Source: Arthrobacter pascens (lineage in GTDB: Bacteria; Actinomycetota; Actinomycetes; Actinomycetales; Micrococcaceae). From it: a DNA stretch of 64,000 nucleotides. Positions 1 to 9,304 of this stretch are shown here, piece by piece. Each line of letters starts with the position of its first letter. Positions within the stretch are counted from its first letter, which is position 1. Below the pieces are notes generated by a model. The model saw nothing but the letters and a program-made list of their open reading frames with translations. It was not told the origin of the DNA and searched no databases. The position numbers and the translations under genes are program-made. The stretch covers positions 1,984,001 through 2,048,000 of the forward strand of contig NZ_JAUSWY010000001.1 of NCBI RefSeq assembly GCF_030815585.1. The letters run 5' to 3'.

Positions 1-350
1 CGGTCACGCCGGGCAGCTACACGTTCATCCTGCCGGCCACCAAGGAGGTCCCGCGCCGGCTCCTCCATCCGAAGAAAAAAACGGTGGGCGTCCGCATCCC
101 GGATAACCGCGTGGTCCAGGCCCTGCTGGCGGAGCTGGGTGAACCGCTGCTCTCCAGCACGCTGCTGCTTCCCGACGAGGAGGATCCGCTCACCCACGGG
201 TGGGAAATCAAGGAGCGGCTGGAGCATGATGTGGACGCCGTGATCGATTCCGGTGACTGCGGGGCCGAGCCCACCACCGTGATTGACTTCTCCAGTGGCG
301 TGGCGGAAGTGGCGCGGCGGGGCACCGGTGATCCTTCCCGCTTCGAGTAA
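1..350 (+). CDS. yciO: YciO/Sua5-fold protein, 3' part only
   Basis: The reading frame is open from base 3 to the TAA at 348-350, giving the last 115 residues; the start lies outside the window. The run TFILPATKEVPRRL followed by HPKKKTVGVRIPD closely resembles E. coli YciO, a relative of the threonylcarbamoyl-AMP synthase TsaC/Sua5. The conserved GEPLLSSTLLLP segment follows. YciO proteins bind RNA/nucleotides and have at most weak TsaC activity, so a role in tRNA t6A formation is not assured. The gene converges on the LigD-type gene with only 6 bases between stops. Family assignment is firm, biochemical role less so. Confidence 0.8.
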   Translation, partial: VTPGSYTFILPATKEVPRRLLHPKKKTVGVRIPDNRVVQALLAELGEPLLSSTLLLPDEEDPLTHGWEIKERLEHDVDAVIDSGDCGAEPTTVIDFSSGVAEVARRGTGDPSRFE

Positions 351-356
351 GCGTGT

Positions 357-1379
357 CTAGTCCGGTTTGCGTGCCCGGCTGGGCTGCACGCGGGGCGGTT
401 CGCCAGGCATCTTGGGATAGTCGGGCGGGAAAGGCAGCTCGCCCAGCCCGGAGGTGATGTCGCGGTCCCACCAGCCCAGCAAAGTATCGATGGTGCCGGG
501 ACTGGCGTTCATGTCAGCCCACGGATCACCAACGGTCTTCAGCCGTTCGGGCACGGTGAGGATGGTGAAGTTCTTGGGGTCCGCGCTGCCCAGTTCATCC
601 CAGGTGATGGGGCATGACACGGGGGCGTGGGCCAGGGCCCGCGGGCTGTAGGCGCCGGCAATGGTCCGGTCGCGGTTGGCCTGGTTGAAGTCCAGGAACA
701 CCCGCTGGCCCCGTTCCTCCTTCCACCAGGCAGTGGTGACCTTGTCAGGCATCCGCCGTTCGAGTTCCCGGGCGGCGGCGATTACGGCGTGGCGGACCTC
801 CAGGAACTCATGCGTCGGCTCGATGGGAGCATAGACGTGGAGCCCACGGTTTCCCGAGGTCTTGATAAAGCAGGTCAAGCCGGCCTCCGCCAGCACCTCC
901 TTCAGCCCGAGCGCTGCGGGAACGGCGTCATCGAAGTCCGTCCCTGGCTGCGGGTCCAGGTCGATGCGCAGCTGGTCCGGATTGTCGGTGTTCTCTGCGC
1001 GGGAGGGCCACGGGTGGAACACGACGGTGTTCATCTGCACCGCCCACACCGCCGCGGCGGGTTCGTCCAGTACCAGTTGCGGATGCGACCGCGCACTGGG
1101 ATAGATCACTTTGACGGACCTGATGAACTCGGGCGTACCCTTGGGCGGGTTTTTGGAGAAGAACATCTCACCGTCGACGTTGTCCGAATATCTTTGCAGC
1201 GAGACGGGCCTGTCCCCGTTGGCGGCAATGAACGCGTCCCCGACTTCTGCCACGTAGCGGGCAAGGTCCAGCTTGGTCAGCCCAAGGTCCGGCCAGAGGA
1301 CCCTGCTGGGACTGGAAATGCGCATCTCGCGCTCCCCGTTGGGGCCTTGGACTGTAATGGTGGTCTGTTCGCTCGCCAT
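357..1379 (-). CDS. Stand-alone LigD-type polymerase/primase domain protein
   Basis: 340 residues corresponding to the polymerase domain of bacterial LigD, the archaeo-eukaryotic-primase-type enzyme of non-homologous end joining that fills ends with ribo- or deoxynucleotides. The IDLDP motif near residue 142 supplies two metal-binding aspartates, and SGNRGLHVY near residue 177 is the conserved nucleotide/phosphate motif. There is no ligase or phosphoesterase domain. In actinobacteria such split proteins usually work with Ku and a separate ATP-dependent ligase, which are not in this window. The start ATG is the first in frame and is preceded by a weak purine stretch. Confidence 0.85.
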   Translation of the reverse strand: MASEQTTITVQGPNGEREMRISSPSRVLWPDLGLTKLDLARYVAEVGDAFIAANGDRPVSLQRYSDNVDGEMFFSKNPPKGTPEFIRSVKVIYPSARSHPQLVLDEPAAAVWAVQMNTVVFHPWPSRAENTDNPDQLRIDLDPQPGTDFDDAVPAALGLKEVLAEAGLTCFIKTSGNRGLHVYAPIEPTHEFLEVRHAVIAAARELERRMPDKVTTAWWKEERGQRVFLDFNQANRDRTIAGAYSPRALAHAPVSCPITWDELGSADPKNFTILTVPERLKTVGDPWADMNASPGTIDTLLGWWDRDITSGLGELPFPPDYPKMPGEPPRVQPSRARKPD

Positions 1380-1489
1380 GGGGACAAGCTACACCCCCAA
1401 CCACCGTGGCAAACAGATTCGCGCGGCAAAGAGGTTCGACAATGGAGTGCCTGATACAGCAGAGCATGGCAATCCGGCATGATTGATCC

Positions 1490-2155
1490 ATGCCCGTCCC
1501 AGAGTCTGCCATCAGCATCGCCGTCGGTGAATCCGACGTTTCCGGCGTCTATGCCCGCCCGGAACAGCCATTCGCCACGCTGGTGGTTGCCCATGGTGCC
1601 GGCGCAGGAATGGAGCACCCGTTCCTGCGTGGCTTCACCCAAGCCCTTAACGGCCACGGTGTGGCCACCCTGCGATTCAACTTTCCCTACCGTGAAGCGG
1701 GCAGGAAGTTCCCGGACCGTCCACCGGCCGCCATCGCTGCGTGGCGGGTGGCCATGGACGTCGCCCGGTCTCGCTCAGACGGGGAGCCCGTATGGGCTGC
1801 AGGCAAATCCTTCGGTGGGCGCATGGCGTCCATGGCCGTAGCAGAAGGCATGGACGCCCGGGGGCTCGTGTACCTCGGCTATCCGCTGCACCCGCCGGGC
1901 AAGCCGGAGAAACTTCGCGATGAACACCTCTACGGGCTGGAACTTCCCATGCTTTTCCTGCAGGGGACGCGGGATACGTTCGCGACTCCCGCGTTGCTTG
2001 AAGATGTAGTGTCACGGATCGGTCCGGCCGCCGTATTGGAATGGATCGACGGCGGAGACCACTCCTTCGCCGTCGCTGGGAGAAAGCGCAGCGCGGAAGA
2101 GGTCGGCGCCTCGGTGGCCCCAGCGGTAGCGGCGTTCATGCGCGCCAACGGCTGA
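1490..2155 (+). CDS. Alpha/beta hydrolase, KANL3/Tex30-like
   Basis: 221 residues with a compact alpha/beta-hydrolase fold. VVAHGAGAGMEHPFL near residue 32 forms the oxyanion region, GKSFGGRM near residue 105 is the nucleophile elbow (Ser), GTRDTFA near residue 160 carries the acid, and GGDHSF near residue 187 the histidine. This pattern is typical of the KANL3/Tex30 or dienelactone-hydrolase-like group. The substrate is unknown. The protein is probably cytoplasmic, with no signal peptide. It is transcribed away from the LigD-type gene and converges on EF-G2. Confidence 0.75.
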   Translation: MPVPESAISIAVGESDVSGVYARPEQPFATLVVAHGAGAGMEHPFLRGFTQALNGHGVATLRFNFPYREAGRKFPDRPPAAIAAWRVAMDVARSRSDGEPVWAAGKSFGGRMASMAVAEGMDARGLVYLGYPLHPPGKPEKLRDEHLYGLELPMLFLQGTRDTFATPALLEDVVSRIGPAAVLEWIDGGDHSFAVAGRKRSAEEVGASVAPAVAAFMRANG

Positions 2156-2181
2156 GTCTGGCCTGAGACAGTGGCGGCACC

Positions 2182-4344
2182 CTAAGACGCGCTCGCCGGA
2201 ACCGGCTCATGGCGCAGGTAGCTGCGCCGGAAGCGGCCGGTTCCGGCGGTGAGCGCACGCAGCTGGATGGCGTAACGCAACAGTTCGCCGTCGGGCACTT
2301 CGGCGACGACTTCCGTGCGTTCCCCGCTTGCCGACGTCGTTCCTGTCACACGCCCGCGGCGGGAAGACAAATCACTCATCACCGGACCGACGTACTCGTC
2401 CGGTGTGGTGATGGCCACCGACGAGACGGGTTCCAGCAGCTGGATGCGGCCGGCGGCGGCAGCCTCGCGCAGGGCCAGCGCCCCGGCGGCCTGGAAGGCG
2501 GCGTCCGACGAATCGACGCTGTGTGCCTTGCCGCCCACCAGTGTCACGCGGATGTCCACTACCGGGAACCCCGCGGAGACGCCCTTCTGCATCTGGGCCC
2601 GGACGCCTTTCTCGACAGAGGGGATGTAATGGCCCGGAACCACCCCGCCGACGGTCTTGTCGACGAACTCGAACCCGGCACCACGCTCGAGCGGCTCGAC
2701 TTCGATATCGCAGATCGCGTACTGCCCGTGGCCGCCGGATTGCTTGACGTGGCGTCCGTGGCCGGTGGCAGGTCCGGCGAACGTTTCCCGCAGCGGCGTC
2801 ACTACCGGAACCGTGGCCAGTTTCACCCCTTGGTCCCGCAGCCGGTCCAGCACCACCTCGCCGTGGGCCTCCCCCATGCACCACAGAATCAGCTGGTGGG
2901 TTTCAGAGTTGCGTTCCACCCGGAGCGTCGGATCTCCGGCCGCCACCTTCCCCAGGCTCTTGGCAAGGGCGTCTTCGTCACTGCGCGAGGCCGCTTCAAT
3001 GGCTACAGGCATCAGCGGCTCGGGCATGTCCCACGACTCCACCAGCAGCGGGTTCTCCTTGGCCGAAACGGTGTCGCCGGTCTCGGCATTGGCCAGCTTG
3101 GCAATCGCGCAGATGTCCCCCGCGATGCAATACGGCACAGGCTTCAGGCTGGAACCCACGGGTGAATACAGGTGGGTGACCCGTTCGTCGCTGTCATGTT
3201 CCTCGTGGCCGCGCTCGGACAGCCCGCGGCCGCCGACGTGCACGGCCGACTCCTGCCGCAGCGTGCCGGAAAAGATGCGCACCAGGCAGACCCTGCCCAG
3301 GAACGGGTCGATGGTGGTGCGTACCACTTCACCGGCCAGCGGTCCCGCCGGGTCACACGCGAGCAGGCCGGCCGGTGTACCCGCAAGGTCCGTCACTGCC
3401 GGCAGGTCACGTTCCACCGGCGACGGGAACGCGCGGGTCAGCATTTCCAGCAGCTCGGTGATCCCCAGTCCCGTCTCCGCAGCCGTGGCAAGCACGGGAA
3501 AGAACGACCCGCGGGCAACTGCGGTCTCCAGGTCGCTTGTCAGGGTATCGACGTCGATCTCCTCGCCACCCAGATAGCGGTCCATCAGCGTCTCGTCTTC
3601 GCTCTCTGAAATGATCCCTTCGATGAGCACTCCGCGTGCGGCCTCCGACGAAGCCAGCTCCTCTGTGTTCGCTTCCCGCACGGCCGGCGCCGCGTCGGCG
3701 GCGTCGTATTCTGAAACCGTCCCGGAGAGCAGGCCCAGCAACCCGGTGATGGCCGCCCCTGTCCGCACCGGAAGATGCGCCGGCACCACCAGGTCACCGA
3801 AAGCCCGCTGGCATGCGGCGACCGTCGCTTCAAAATTCGCGCGCGGATGGTCGAGCCGGCTGATCACCACCGCCCGCGGCACTCCGACCTGGTCGCATTC
3901 GGCCCACAGCGCTGTGGTTGCCGCATCGATGTCGTCCAGGGCGGACACCACGAAGAGCGCCGCGTCCGCCGCCCGCAGTCCGGCCCGCAGCTCGCCGGTG
4001 AAATCTGCGTAGCCCGGCGTGTCGAGCAGGTTCACCTTGATGCCGTCGAAAACCAGCGGCGCAACCGACAGCACCACTGAGCGCTGCTGGTGGATTTCGG
4101 AGGGTTCCGCGTCGCTGACCGTATTGCCGTCCGCAATGGAGCCCATCCGGGATATGACACCGGTGGCGGCCAGCAAGGCTTCGACCAGCATGGTCTTTCC
4201 CACGCCCGAGTGGCCTACTAGCGCAACGTTGCGGACCTTCTCCGGTGCATCGGCCTGGAGCCCTGCGGATGCATCGGCCCGCCGGAGATCAGAACCGCCG
4301 CGGCCGGGGACCTTGCCCCGGCCATTTGTGCCTTTCACCGACAT
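2182..4344 (-). CDS. fusA2: Elongation factor G-like protein EF-G2
   Basis: 720 residues with the full EF-G domain order. G1 is GHSGVGKT (about residue 44), G3 is DTPGYADF (about 108), followed by domains II-V ending in an EF-G C-terminal fold. Compared with canonical EF-G the N terminus has an extra glycine/arginine-rich leader and G4 is SRLDH instead of NKMD, as in the actinobacterial EF-G2 group. Mycobacterial EF-G2 is reported to hydrolyse GTP without replacing EF-G in translocation, so a ribosome-associated accessory role is likely. An AGGAG site lies 6 bases before the ATG. Confidence 0.85.
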   Translation of the reverse strand: MSVKGTNGRGKVPGRGGSDLRRADASAGLQADAPEKVRNVALVGHSGVGKTMLVEALLAATGVISRMGSIADGNTVSDAEPSEIHQQRSVVLSVAPLVFDGIKVNLLDTPGYADFTGELRAGLRAADAALFVVSALDDIDAATTALWAECDQVGVPRAVVISRLDHPRANFEATVAACQRAFGDLVVPAHLPVRTGAAITGLLGLLSGTVSEYDAADAAPAVREANTEELASSEAARGVLIEGIISESEDETLMDRYLGGEEIDVDTLTSDLETAVARGSFFPVLATAAETGLGITELLEMLTRAFPSPVERDLPAVTDLAGTPAGLLACDPAGPLAGEVVRTTIDPFLGRVCLVRIFSGTLRQESAVHVGGRGLSERGHEEHDSDERVTHLYSPVGSSLKPVPYCIAGDICAIAKLANAETGDTVSAKENPLLVESWDMPEPLMPVAIEAASRSDEDALAKSLGKVAAGDPTLRVERNSETHQLILWCMGEAHGEVVLDRLRDQGVKLATVPVVTPLRETFAGPATGHGRHVKQSGGHGQYAICDIEVEPLERGAGFEFVDKTVGGVVPGHYIPSVEKGVRAQMQKGVSAGFPVVDIRVTLVGGKAHSVDSSDAAFQAAGALALREAAAAGRIQLLEPVSSVAITTPDEYVGPVMSDLSSRRGRVTGTTSASGERTEVVAEVPDGELLRYAIQLRALTAGTGRFRRSYLRHEPVPASAS

Positions 4345-4497
4345 GACTGTCTCCTGGCGTCCTAGTCGTCAGCCGCCACGCGGCCTTGGTAAGACGATTC
4401 GACACCCTGAAGTGACTGAACAGCAAGAGGAAGAGCGGTGCCATCGTGAAACCGGCGGCCGCCGTGAGTCAGCGGGGGTGGAGGCAGACGCTGTCAG

Positions 4498-4653
4498 CTA
4501 GGCGGCGTCGTCGTGCCACCAGCCTTCCCAAGCGGTGGAGGTCAGCTGGCCATTGGGGAACTCGGTCTTGCCGTTCCCGCCGCTGTGCGAATTGTTGTCG
4601 TCATTCCGGCGGGCATCAAGCAACAGGTTAAGGCTAGTCAAAAGCAACATCAT
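4498..4653 (-). CDS. Small protein of 50-51 residues, unknown
   Basis: A short frame beginning with two consecutive ATGs (4653 and 4650) behind a near-ideal GGAAGGA site at 4658-4664. The product starts MMLLLTSLNLLLDARRNDDN, then runs through Gly/Asn-rich and Trp-rich segments (AWEGWWHDD). The longer open frame back to 4716 lacks a ribosome site, so the inner start is chosen. I do not recognise the family. The hydrophobic first 13 residues are too short for a transmembrane helix. It is supported only by the ribosome site and isolated position. Confidence 0.45.
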   Translation of the reverse strand: MMLLLTSLNLLLDARRNDDNNSHSGGNGKTEFPNGQLTSTAWEGWWHDDAA

Positions 4654-4792
4654 TGCGTCCTTCCATGTCTTATGTGGACCACGCTGTCCAAGTAACAACG
4701 AGCCTAGCCGGGGCATGTTTCAACACGTCGACGCAACGTTTCATCTGTGTATCGGAGTTCTCACGCGGCCTTTTCGGCGATGTGCTGCGGAG

Positions 4793-7471
4793 TCACTTCC
4801 GTCCTTTGGTCCGTGCCGTCGCAGACGCTGTCCACGGATCCTCGGGCCACGGATGTTTGGGATAACGGCCCCTCATCTCGGCCCGGACCTGCGCGTACGG
4901 TCCGGACCAAAATGATGCCAGGTCATCCGTTACCGCCAGCGGCCGTCGCGCAGGCGAGAGCAAGTGGAACAGCACCGGCACCCTTCCATCCACCAGCCGG
5001 GGCGTGTCTGTCCAGCCGAAACACTCCTGAAGCTTGACTGCCACCACCGGCCTGCCGCCGTCGTCCGATGCTTGGTCCGGCACTTCAGGGTAGTCAATCC
5101 GTACCCGCGAACCGCTGGGCACCTCAAGCCACTCGGGTACCAGCTCCGCCAGCCTGGCGGCGGCGGGCCACGGCAGCAGCCGGCGCAACGGATCCGTGAG
5201 GTCGATACCGCCGGTCGAGGCACCGCCGGCCAGCGCCTCGAGCTCCGGCCCCAGCCACGTGTCCAGCCGGGCAAGCAGCGCAGGCTCGGACACATCAGGC
5301 CAGGGATCGCCAAGTTCGCGGCGCAGGAGGGCAAGCCGGCGGCGCAAGGTGTCGGCCGCCGTCGACCATCCGATGGTCCCCAGCCCCTCCTTCCCCAGGG
5401 CAGTGGCCACTGCTGCGCGTCCCTCCGCCGCAGAGGGCCGGACCGGGGTGGAGGACAGTCCGATCGCTCCCAGCCGGCGTTCCCGCCGGGCCGTGACCCG
5501 GCCTTGGCTGAACCGCGCTTGCACGGTGTCAGTCAGCAGATGCCGGCCGGCGGCTTCGGCGGTGTCCGCCGATATCGGGGCGGCGGAACGGATGACAGCG
5601 CCGGTCCCGGCCGCGTCCCGCCCTTCGGCGCGCGATACCTCCGCCACGGCCAGCCACTCATGCCCGGACAGCGGGCTGCCCGCCGGCAGCCCGGCCCGCG
5701 TACCTGAGGACAACAGGTAACGCTCCGGCCCCTCCCCCGGGACTCGCCGCGCCACCCGGTCCGGGAACGCCAGGGCGACGACGACGCCGACAGCTTCCGG
5801 TCCGGTCACGGGCGCCGTGAGGATGGAAGGGACGACGGCGGCGCTCTCTTTCCGTGCGACCGTCTCCATCCGCCCGACATCCTCCGTCCAGCGCCGGGCA
5901 GCAGGGTCCTTGCCTGTCCGCAGGGTGGCCAAGAGCCTGGTTAGATCGGCGCCCGGGGCAGGCTGGTCACCCGCCACCAGAGCGACGGCCTCTGCCGCTG
6001 CCCGGTGGCCCACGGCTGCTGCGCCGTCCAACAGGGCACGGGCCAGCCGCGGGTCCGCAGGGACCCTGGACAGGGTCCTGCCAAGCCCGGTGGCGAGTCC
6101 ATCCCGGTCCACGGCGCCCAGTTCCCGCAACACCTCAACGGCCTCATCCATCGTGGCCTTCGGCGGAGCGTCCGGAAGTGCCAGTCCCCGGCCGCCGGGC
6201 GATCCCCAGCAGGCCAGGACCAGGGCGGTGCCCGTCAGGTCAGCCACAGTGATCTCCGCGGTGACGTGCGCCGGGGCCGCGCCGAACGTCCTCTGGTCGT
6301 AGCAGCGGACTGCCCGCCCGGGGCCCTGCCGCGCCGCCCGGCCCGCGCGCTGTTCGGCGGATGCGCGGGAGCACGAAACCGTCACCAGGCCGGACATGCC
6401 CCGGCTGGCGTCACGCCGCGGCTCCCGGGTGAGCCCGGAGTCGATGACCAGCCGCACGCCAGGAACCGTCAGGGAGGATTCGGCCAGGTCCGTGGAAACG
6501 ATGATCCGCGCGGGTCCGCCCGGACCGCGTCCGGAAACAGCGCGGTCCTGTTCCGACGGGCTGACCCGGCCATGCAGCTCCAGCACCTCGGTACCGGGAG
6601 CAGCCCGTCCGCGCAGGCGGGCAGCCACCTGGGACACCTCCCAGGCCCCCGGTACGAAGACCAGCGCGTCGGTACCGACACCTGCGTGTCCATGTGCCGC
6701 CGCAGCGGTATCCGCCACATGGTCCAGGAACGCCCGTGTCACTCCCCGGCCATCCAGCCGCGGCACCGCCGCCGGTACCCATTCAACATCCAGGGGGTAC
6801 AGCGCGGACGGACAGTCGACGACGGGAGCCGGCCCGCCGCCGTCGTGATCCCCGATCTGTGCTTCCCCGATCAGGGCGGCGAACCGGGGCGCATCCAAGG
6901 TCGCGGACATGGCCACGAGGGTCAGATCGCCGCGGAGCTGGCGGACCTCGGTGAGCATGCCCAGCAGCAGGTCAGTCTCCAGGCCCCGTTCGTGGACTTC
7001 GTCGAGGATGACCGCTCCGGTGGTCTCCAGTCCGGGATCGTCCAGCAGTCGGCGGAGCAGGATTCCGGGGGTGACAAACTCGACCAGGGTCCCTGGCCCC
7101 GCCTGCCGCTCCCCGCGTACCGTGTAGCCGACGCGGTCACCCAGCCGGCTGCCGTCGAGGGCGGCAAGGCGCCGGGCCGCCGCACGGGCGGCCACCCGCC
7201 GGGGCTGGGTGACCACAATCCGCAGCCCGGCGTTGGTCCCGGCGGCCCCGGACGCGAGGTTGGCGAGAAGCGGCGGTACCAGCGTTGTTTTGCCCGTACC
7301 CGGAGGTGCCTGCACCACTGCAGTCGCGGCCGGGCCGCCCCTGCGCAGCGCCTCCGTGAGCTCCCCGAGCGAAGCCGCAAAGGCCAGGCCTGCGCCGATC
7401 GTACCCATGTTGAAGGTCCCATCGTTGGCCGGGTCAGCCGCGGGGTCTGGAGAGGTGCTCGGTGACGTCAC
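4793..7471 (-). CDS. hrpB: ATP-dependent helicase HrpB
   Basis: DEAH-box RNA-helicase-like protein of about 892 residues from the GTG at 7471; the frame is open back to an ATG at 7543, but that would run up to the divergent neighbour. APPGTGKTT is Walker A, DEVHERGLETD is the DEAH-type Walker B, SAT is motif III, and STDLAESSLTVPGV plus the QRAGRAARQGPGRAVR motif VI complete the helicase core. The long C-terminal half with LLPWPAAARLAELVP and WTDTPRLVDGRVPVLFHLLSPARRP is specific to HrpB. Its cellular role is poorly defined. The start is uncertain between 7471, 7543 and an ATG at 7408. Confidence 0.85.
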   Translation of the reverse strand: MTSPSTSPDPAADPANDGTFNMGTIGAGLAFAASLGELTEALRRGGPAATAVVQAPPGTGKTTLVPPLLANLASGAAGTNAGLRIVVTQPRRVAARAAARRLAALDGSRLGDRVGYTVRGERQAGPGTLVEFVTPGILLRRLLDDPGLETTGAVILDEVHERGLETDLLLGMLTEVRQLRGDLTLVAMSATLDAPRFAALIGEAQIGDHDGGGPAPVVDCPSALYPLDVEWVPAAVPRLDGRGVTRAFLDHVADTAAAAHGHAGVGTDALVFVPGAWEVSQVAARLRGRAAPGTEVLELHGRVSPSEQDRAVSGRGPGGPARIIVSTDLAESSLTVPGVRLVIDSGLTREPRRDASRGMSGLVTVSCSRASAEQRAGRAARQGPGRAVRCYDQRTFGAAPAHVTAEITVADLTGTALVLACWGSPGGRGLALPDAPPKATMDEAVEVLRELGAVDRDGLATGLGRTLSRVPADPRLARALLDGAAAVGHRAAAEAVALVAGDQPAPGADLTRLLATLRTGKDPAARRWTEDVGRMETVARKESAAVVPSILTAPVTGPEAVGVVVALAFPDRVARRVPGEGPERYLLSSGTRAGLPAGSPLSGHEWLAVAEVSRAEGRDAAGTGAVIRSAAPISADTAEAAGRHLLTDTVQARFSQGRVTARRERRLGAIGLSSTPVRPSAAEGRAAVATALGKEGLGTIGWSTAADTLRRRLALLRRELGDPWPDVSEPALLARLDTWLGPELEALAGGASTGGIDLTDPLRRLLPWPAAARLAELVPEWLEVPSGSRVRIDYPEVPDQASDDGGRPVVAVKLQECFGWTDTPRLVDGRVPVLFHLLSPARRPLAVTDDLASFWSGPYAQVRAEMRGRYPKHPWPEDPWTASATARTKGRK

Positions 7472-7545
7472 CTGTCCATTGTCCCCATAAACCAGATGCC
7501 GGTCCGCCGGCCATCGGACATAGGGAAGACTGGAGGTCATCAATC

Positions 7546-7824
7546 ATGAAAGCGGGAACCACCTTGATTCATCTCAACCAGGACGCCGAAGGCTTCATCC
7601 GCATGAAACGGCACTTTCCGGGCAGTTCAGCAGTGACCATCACCTTCAGCGACGGTTCACAGGAAGAGTTCTCCGGCCGCAGGCTCAATGCGATCTACGA
7701 CGAAGCCTTGGCAGTGTACCGGGCGGAGAATCAGCTCGATGCCAAGGGGTTTGCCCGAGGGCCGAAGAAGAAGGTCCAGCCTGGGATCGAGTTTGTGCGG
7801 GTCCACCCCGGGATGGGGCAGTAA
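7546..7824 (+). CDS. Conserved small protein, unknown function
   Basis: 92 residues starting at ATG 7546 behind GGAGG at 7532-7536. The product (MKAGTTLIHLNQDAEGFIRM to VHPGMGQ) is soluble and mixed alpha/beta, with TITFSDGSQEEFSGRRLNAIYDEALAVYRAEN in the middle. It has no signal peptide, metal motif or recognisable catalytic residues. It diverges from hrpB and is followed by a hairpin that probably separates it from the convergent transporter gene. I cannot assign a function. Confidence 0.65.
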   Translation: MKAGTTLIHLNQDAEGFIRMKRHFPGSSAVTITFSDGSQEEFSGRRLNAIYDEALAVYRAENQLDAKGFARGPKKKVQPGIEFVRVHPGMGQ

Positions 7825-7874
7825 CGGACTTCTTCCGAAGATTGCCCGCCGAGGAACACCGCGGCTCCCTCCTG

Positions 7875-7904
7875 GATGCCCCGTAGTTCAACGTGCGGGG
7901 CATC
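7875..7904. terminator. Hairpin between convergent genes
   Basis: A perfect 9-bp inverted repeat (GATGCCCCG at 7875-7883, CGGGGCATC at 7896-7904) with a 12-base loop lies between the ends of two convergent genes. The T-tract is poor on either strand, so this may be a bidirectional or Rho-assisted terminator. Confidence 0.5.
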
Positions 7905-7930
7905 TTCCAATCCTGTCTTGGATGAGGCAG

Positions 7931-9229
7931 TCAGCCCAGCAGTGTGGTGATAAGCCGCACTGACGATGCCAGGATAGTTACGAGTCCGACGGCGGCGAAG
8001 AGGTTCTGCCACCACCGGTTGCGGAGGTTTCCCATCACGGCTGCCTTGTTGCTCATAGTCAGGAGCAGGACGCCCAGCAGTGGTGCAATGAGGACTGTCA
8101 GGGACTGGGCGATGACGATCAGGCCTACGGGTGAAGACTGGAACGAGATGGTGATCACCAGGCCGAAGGCCAGGATGATGCCGGTGACGATTCGCGCCGT
8201 GGGCGAACCAGCCTTGGCGCCGCGGCCAAGGGCGTCGGAGAGCATGGTGCCGCCGGCGGTGGCGTTGGCGATCATGGAGGAGAACGCTGCACCGGAGAGG
8301 CCCAGGGCGAAGAGCATGGAGCCTACGGGCCCGGCAAGGGGCGCGAACACGGAGGCGAGGGCGTTGATGGTTCCTGCTTCGGCGCCGGTTTTGCCGAGCA
8401 CGGCGGCGGCGACCATGATGACGAGGGCGGTCATGATGCCGGGGGCGACGATGCCGGGAATGGTGTCGACGAGGGTGATGTCGCGGTAGTCGGCGCGGGT
8501 GCGGCGGTGTTCCTTGATGCCGTAGGAGGTATAGAAGGCGGCGTTGATGGAGAAGTTGGTGCCGACCAGGGCGACGATGAGGATTTCACTTCCTGGCGGC
8601 AGACTTGGAACCATGCCTTCCATGGACCGGTACCAGTCGGGCTGGGCAACCACGGTGCTGGCAATGAAAGCCAGGCCCATGAGGACGACGATGACCAGCA
8701 GGGCCTTTTCCACGATGCCGTAAACGTTGCGGAAGGCCAGGACGAAGCCGACGGCGGCGGTGCAGACAACGGTCCAGAGGACCGGGGAGCCGCCGAAAAT
8801 CAGTGAGAGTCCCAGGCCTGATCCGACGGCGTTGCCGACGGAGAACATGAGCGTGATTCCAAAGACGCCGAACCCTGCAAGGATGCCGATCCATTTGCCG
8901 AGGTGTTCCTTGATGGATGTGATCAGCGACGTGGGCGTCGCGATGCCCAGCCGGACGCTCATGTCGGTGAAGAAAATCATGAGGACGGTGGACACGGCGA
9001 TGACCCAGACAAGGGTGTAGTCGAAGCGGCTGCCGGCCTGAACGGCAGTGGTGAGGTTCCCGGGACCGAACTGCCAGGCCCCCACAACGAAGGCCGGGCC
9101 CATCAGGGCGAGGTAGCCAAGGAAGGTCCTCCGTTTGGCCGGTGCGGCGGGAACTGCGTTTTCTTCGTGCGTGACCATCTGACCTCGTTGATTGTCCGGG
9201 GTGTGGATGGTCCTATTCTGCTCGCTCAT
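7931..9229 (-). CDS. Nramp-fold transporter with altered substrate site
   Basis: 432 residues, about 11 hydrophobic segments after a 35-residue soluble N terminus. MGPAFVVGAWQFGPGNLTTA aligns with Nramp helix 1, where DPGN coordinates metal, but the Asp is Gly here. The helix 6 region reads GTNFSINAAFY where Nramp has A-x-x-M-P-H. Both metal ligands are therefore missing, so automatic annotation as a divalent-metal transporter would be unsafe. It lies downstream of the DHDPS-like aldolase and shares its LacI-type control region. AAGGAG lies 8 bases before the ATG. The substrate is unknown; an organic anion or another cation is possible. Confidence 0.75.
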   Translation of the reverse strand: MSEQNRTIHTPDNQRGQMVTHEENAVPAAPAKRRTFLGYLALMGPAFVVGAWQFGPGNLTTAVQAGSRFDYTLVWVIAVSTVLMIFFTDMSVRLGIATPTSLITSIKEHLGKWIGILAGFGVFGITLMFSVGNAVGSGLGLSLIFGGSPVLWTVVCTAAVGFVLAFRNVYGIVEKALLVIVVLMGLAFIASTVVAQPDWYRSMEGMVPSLPPGSEILIVALVGTNFSINAAFYTSYGIKEHRRTRADYRDITLVDTIPGIVAPGIMTALVIMVAAAVLGKTGAEAGTINALASVFAPLAGPVGSMLFALGLSGAAFSSMIANATAGGTMLSDALGRGAKAGSPTARIVTGIILAFGLVITISFQSSPVGLIVIAQSLTVLIAPLLGVLLLTMSNKAAVMGNLRNRWWQNLFAAVGLVTILASSVRLITTLLG

Positions 9230-9304
9230 TGCGAGTACTCCTTCTCCAGCGGCGTTGCTGGGGGTCGTCGTTGACCGATGGTGGAGGGTGGAACGTTGGG
9301 GCGC

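Noticed and set aside
627-1454. Long plus-strand frame of 275 codons across the LigD-type gene
   Set aside because: It is antisense to a well-supported gene, has no protein motif and comes from GC-rich codon bias.
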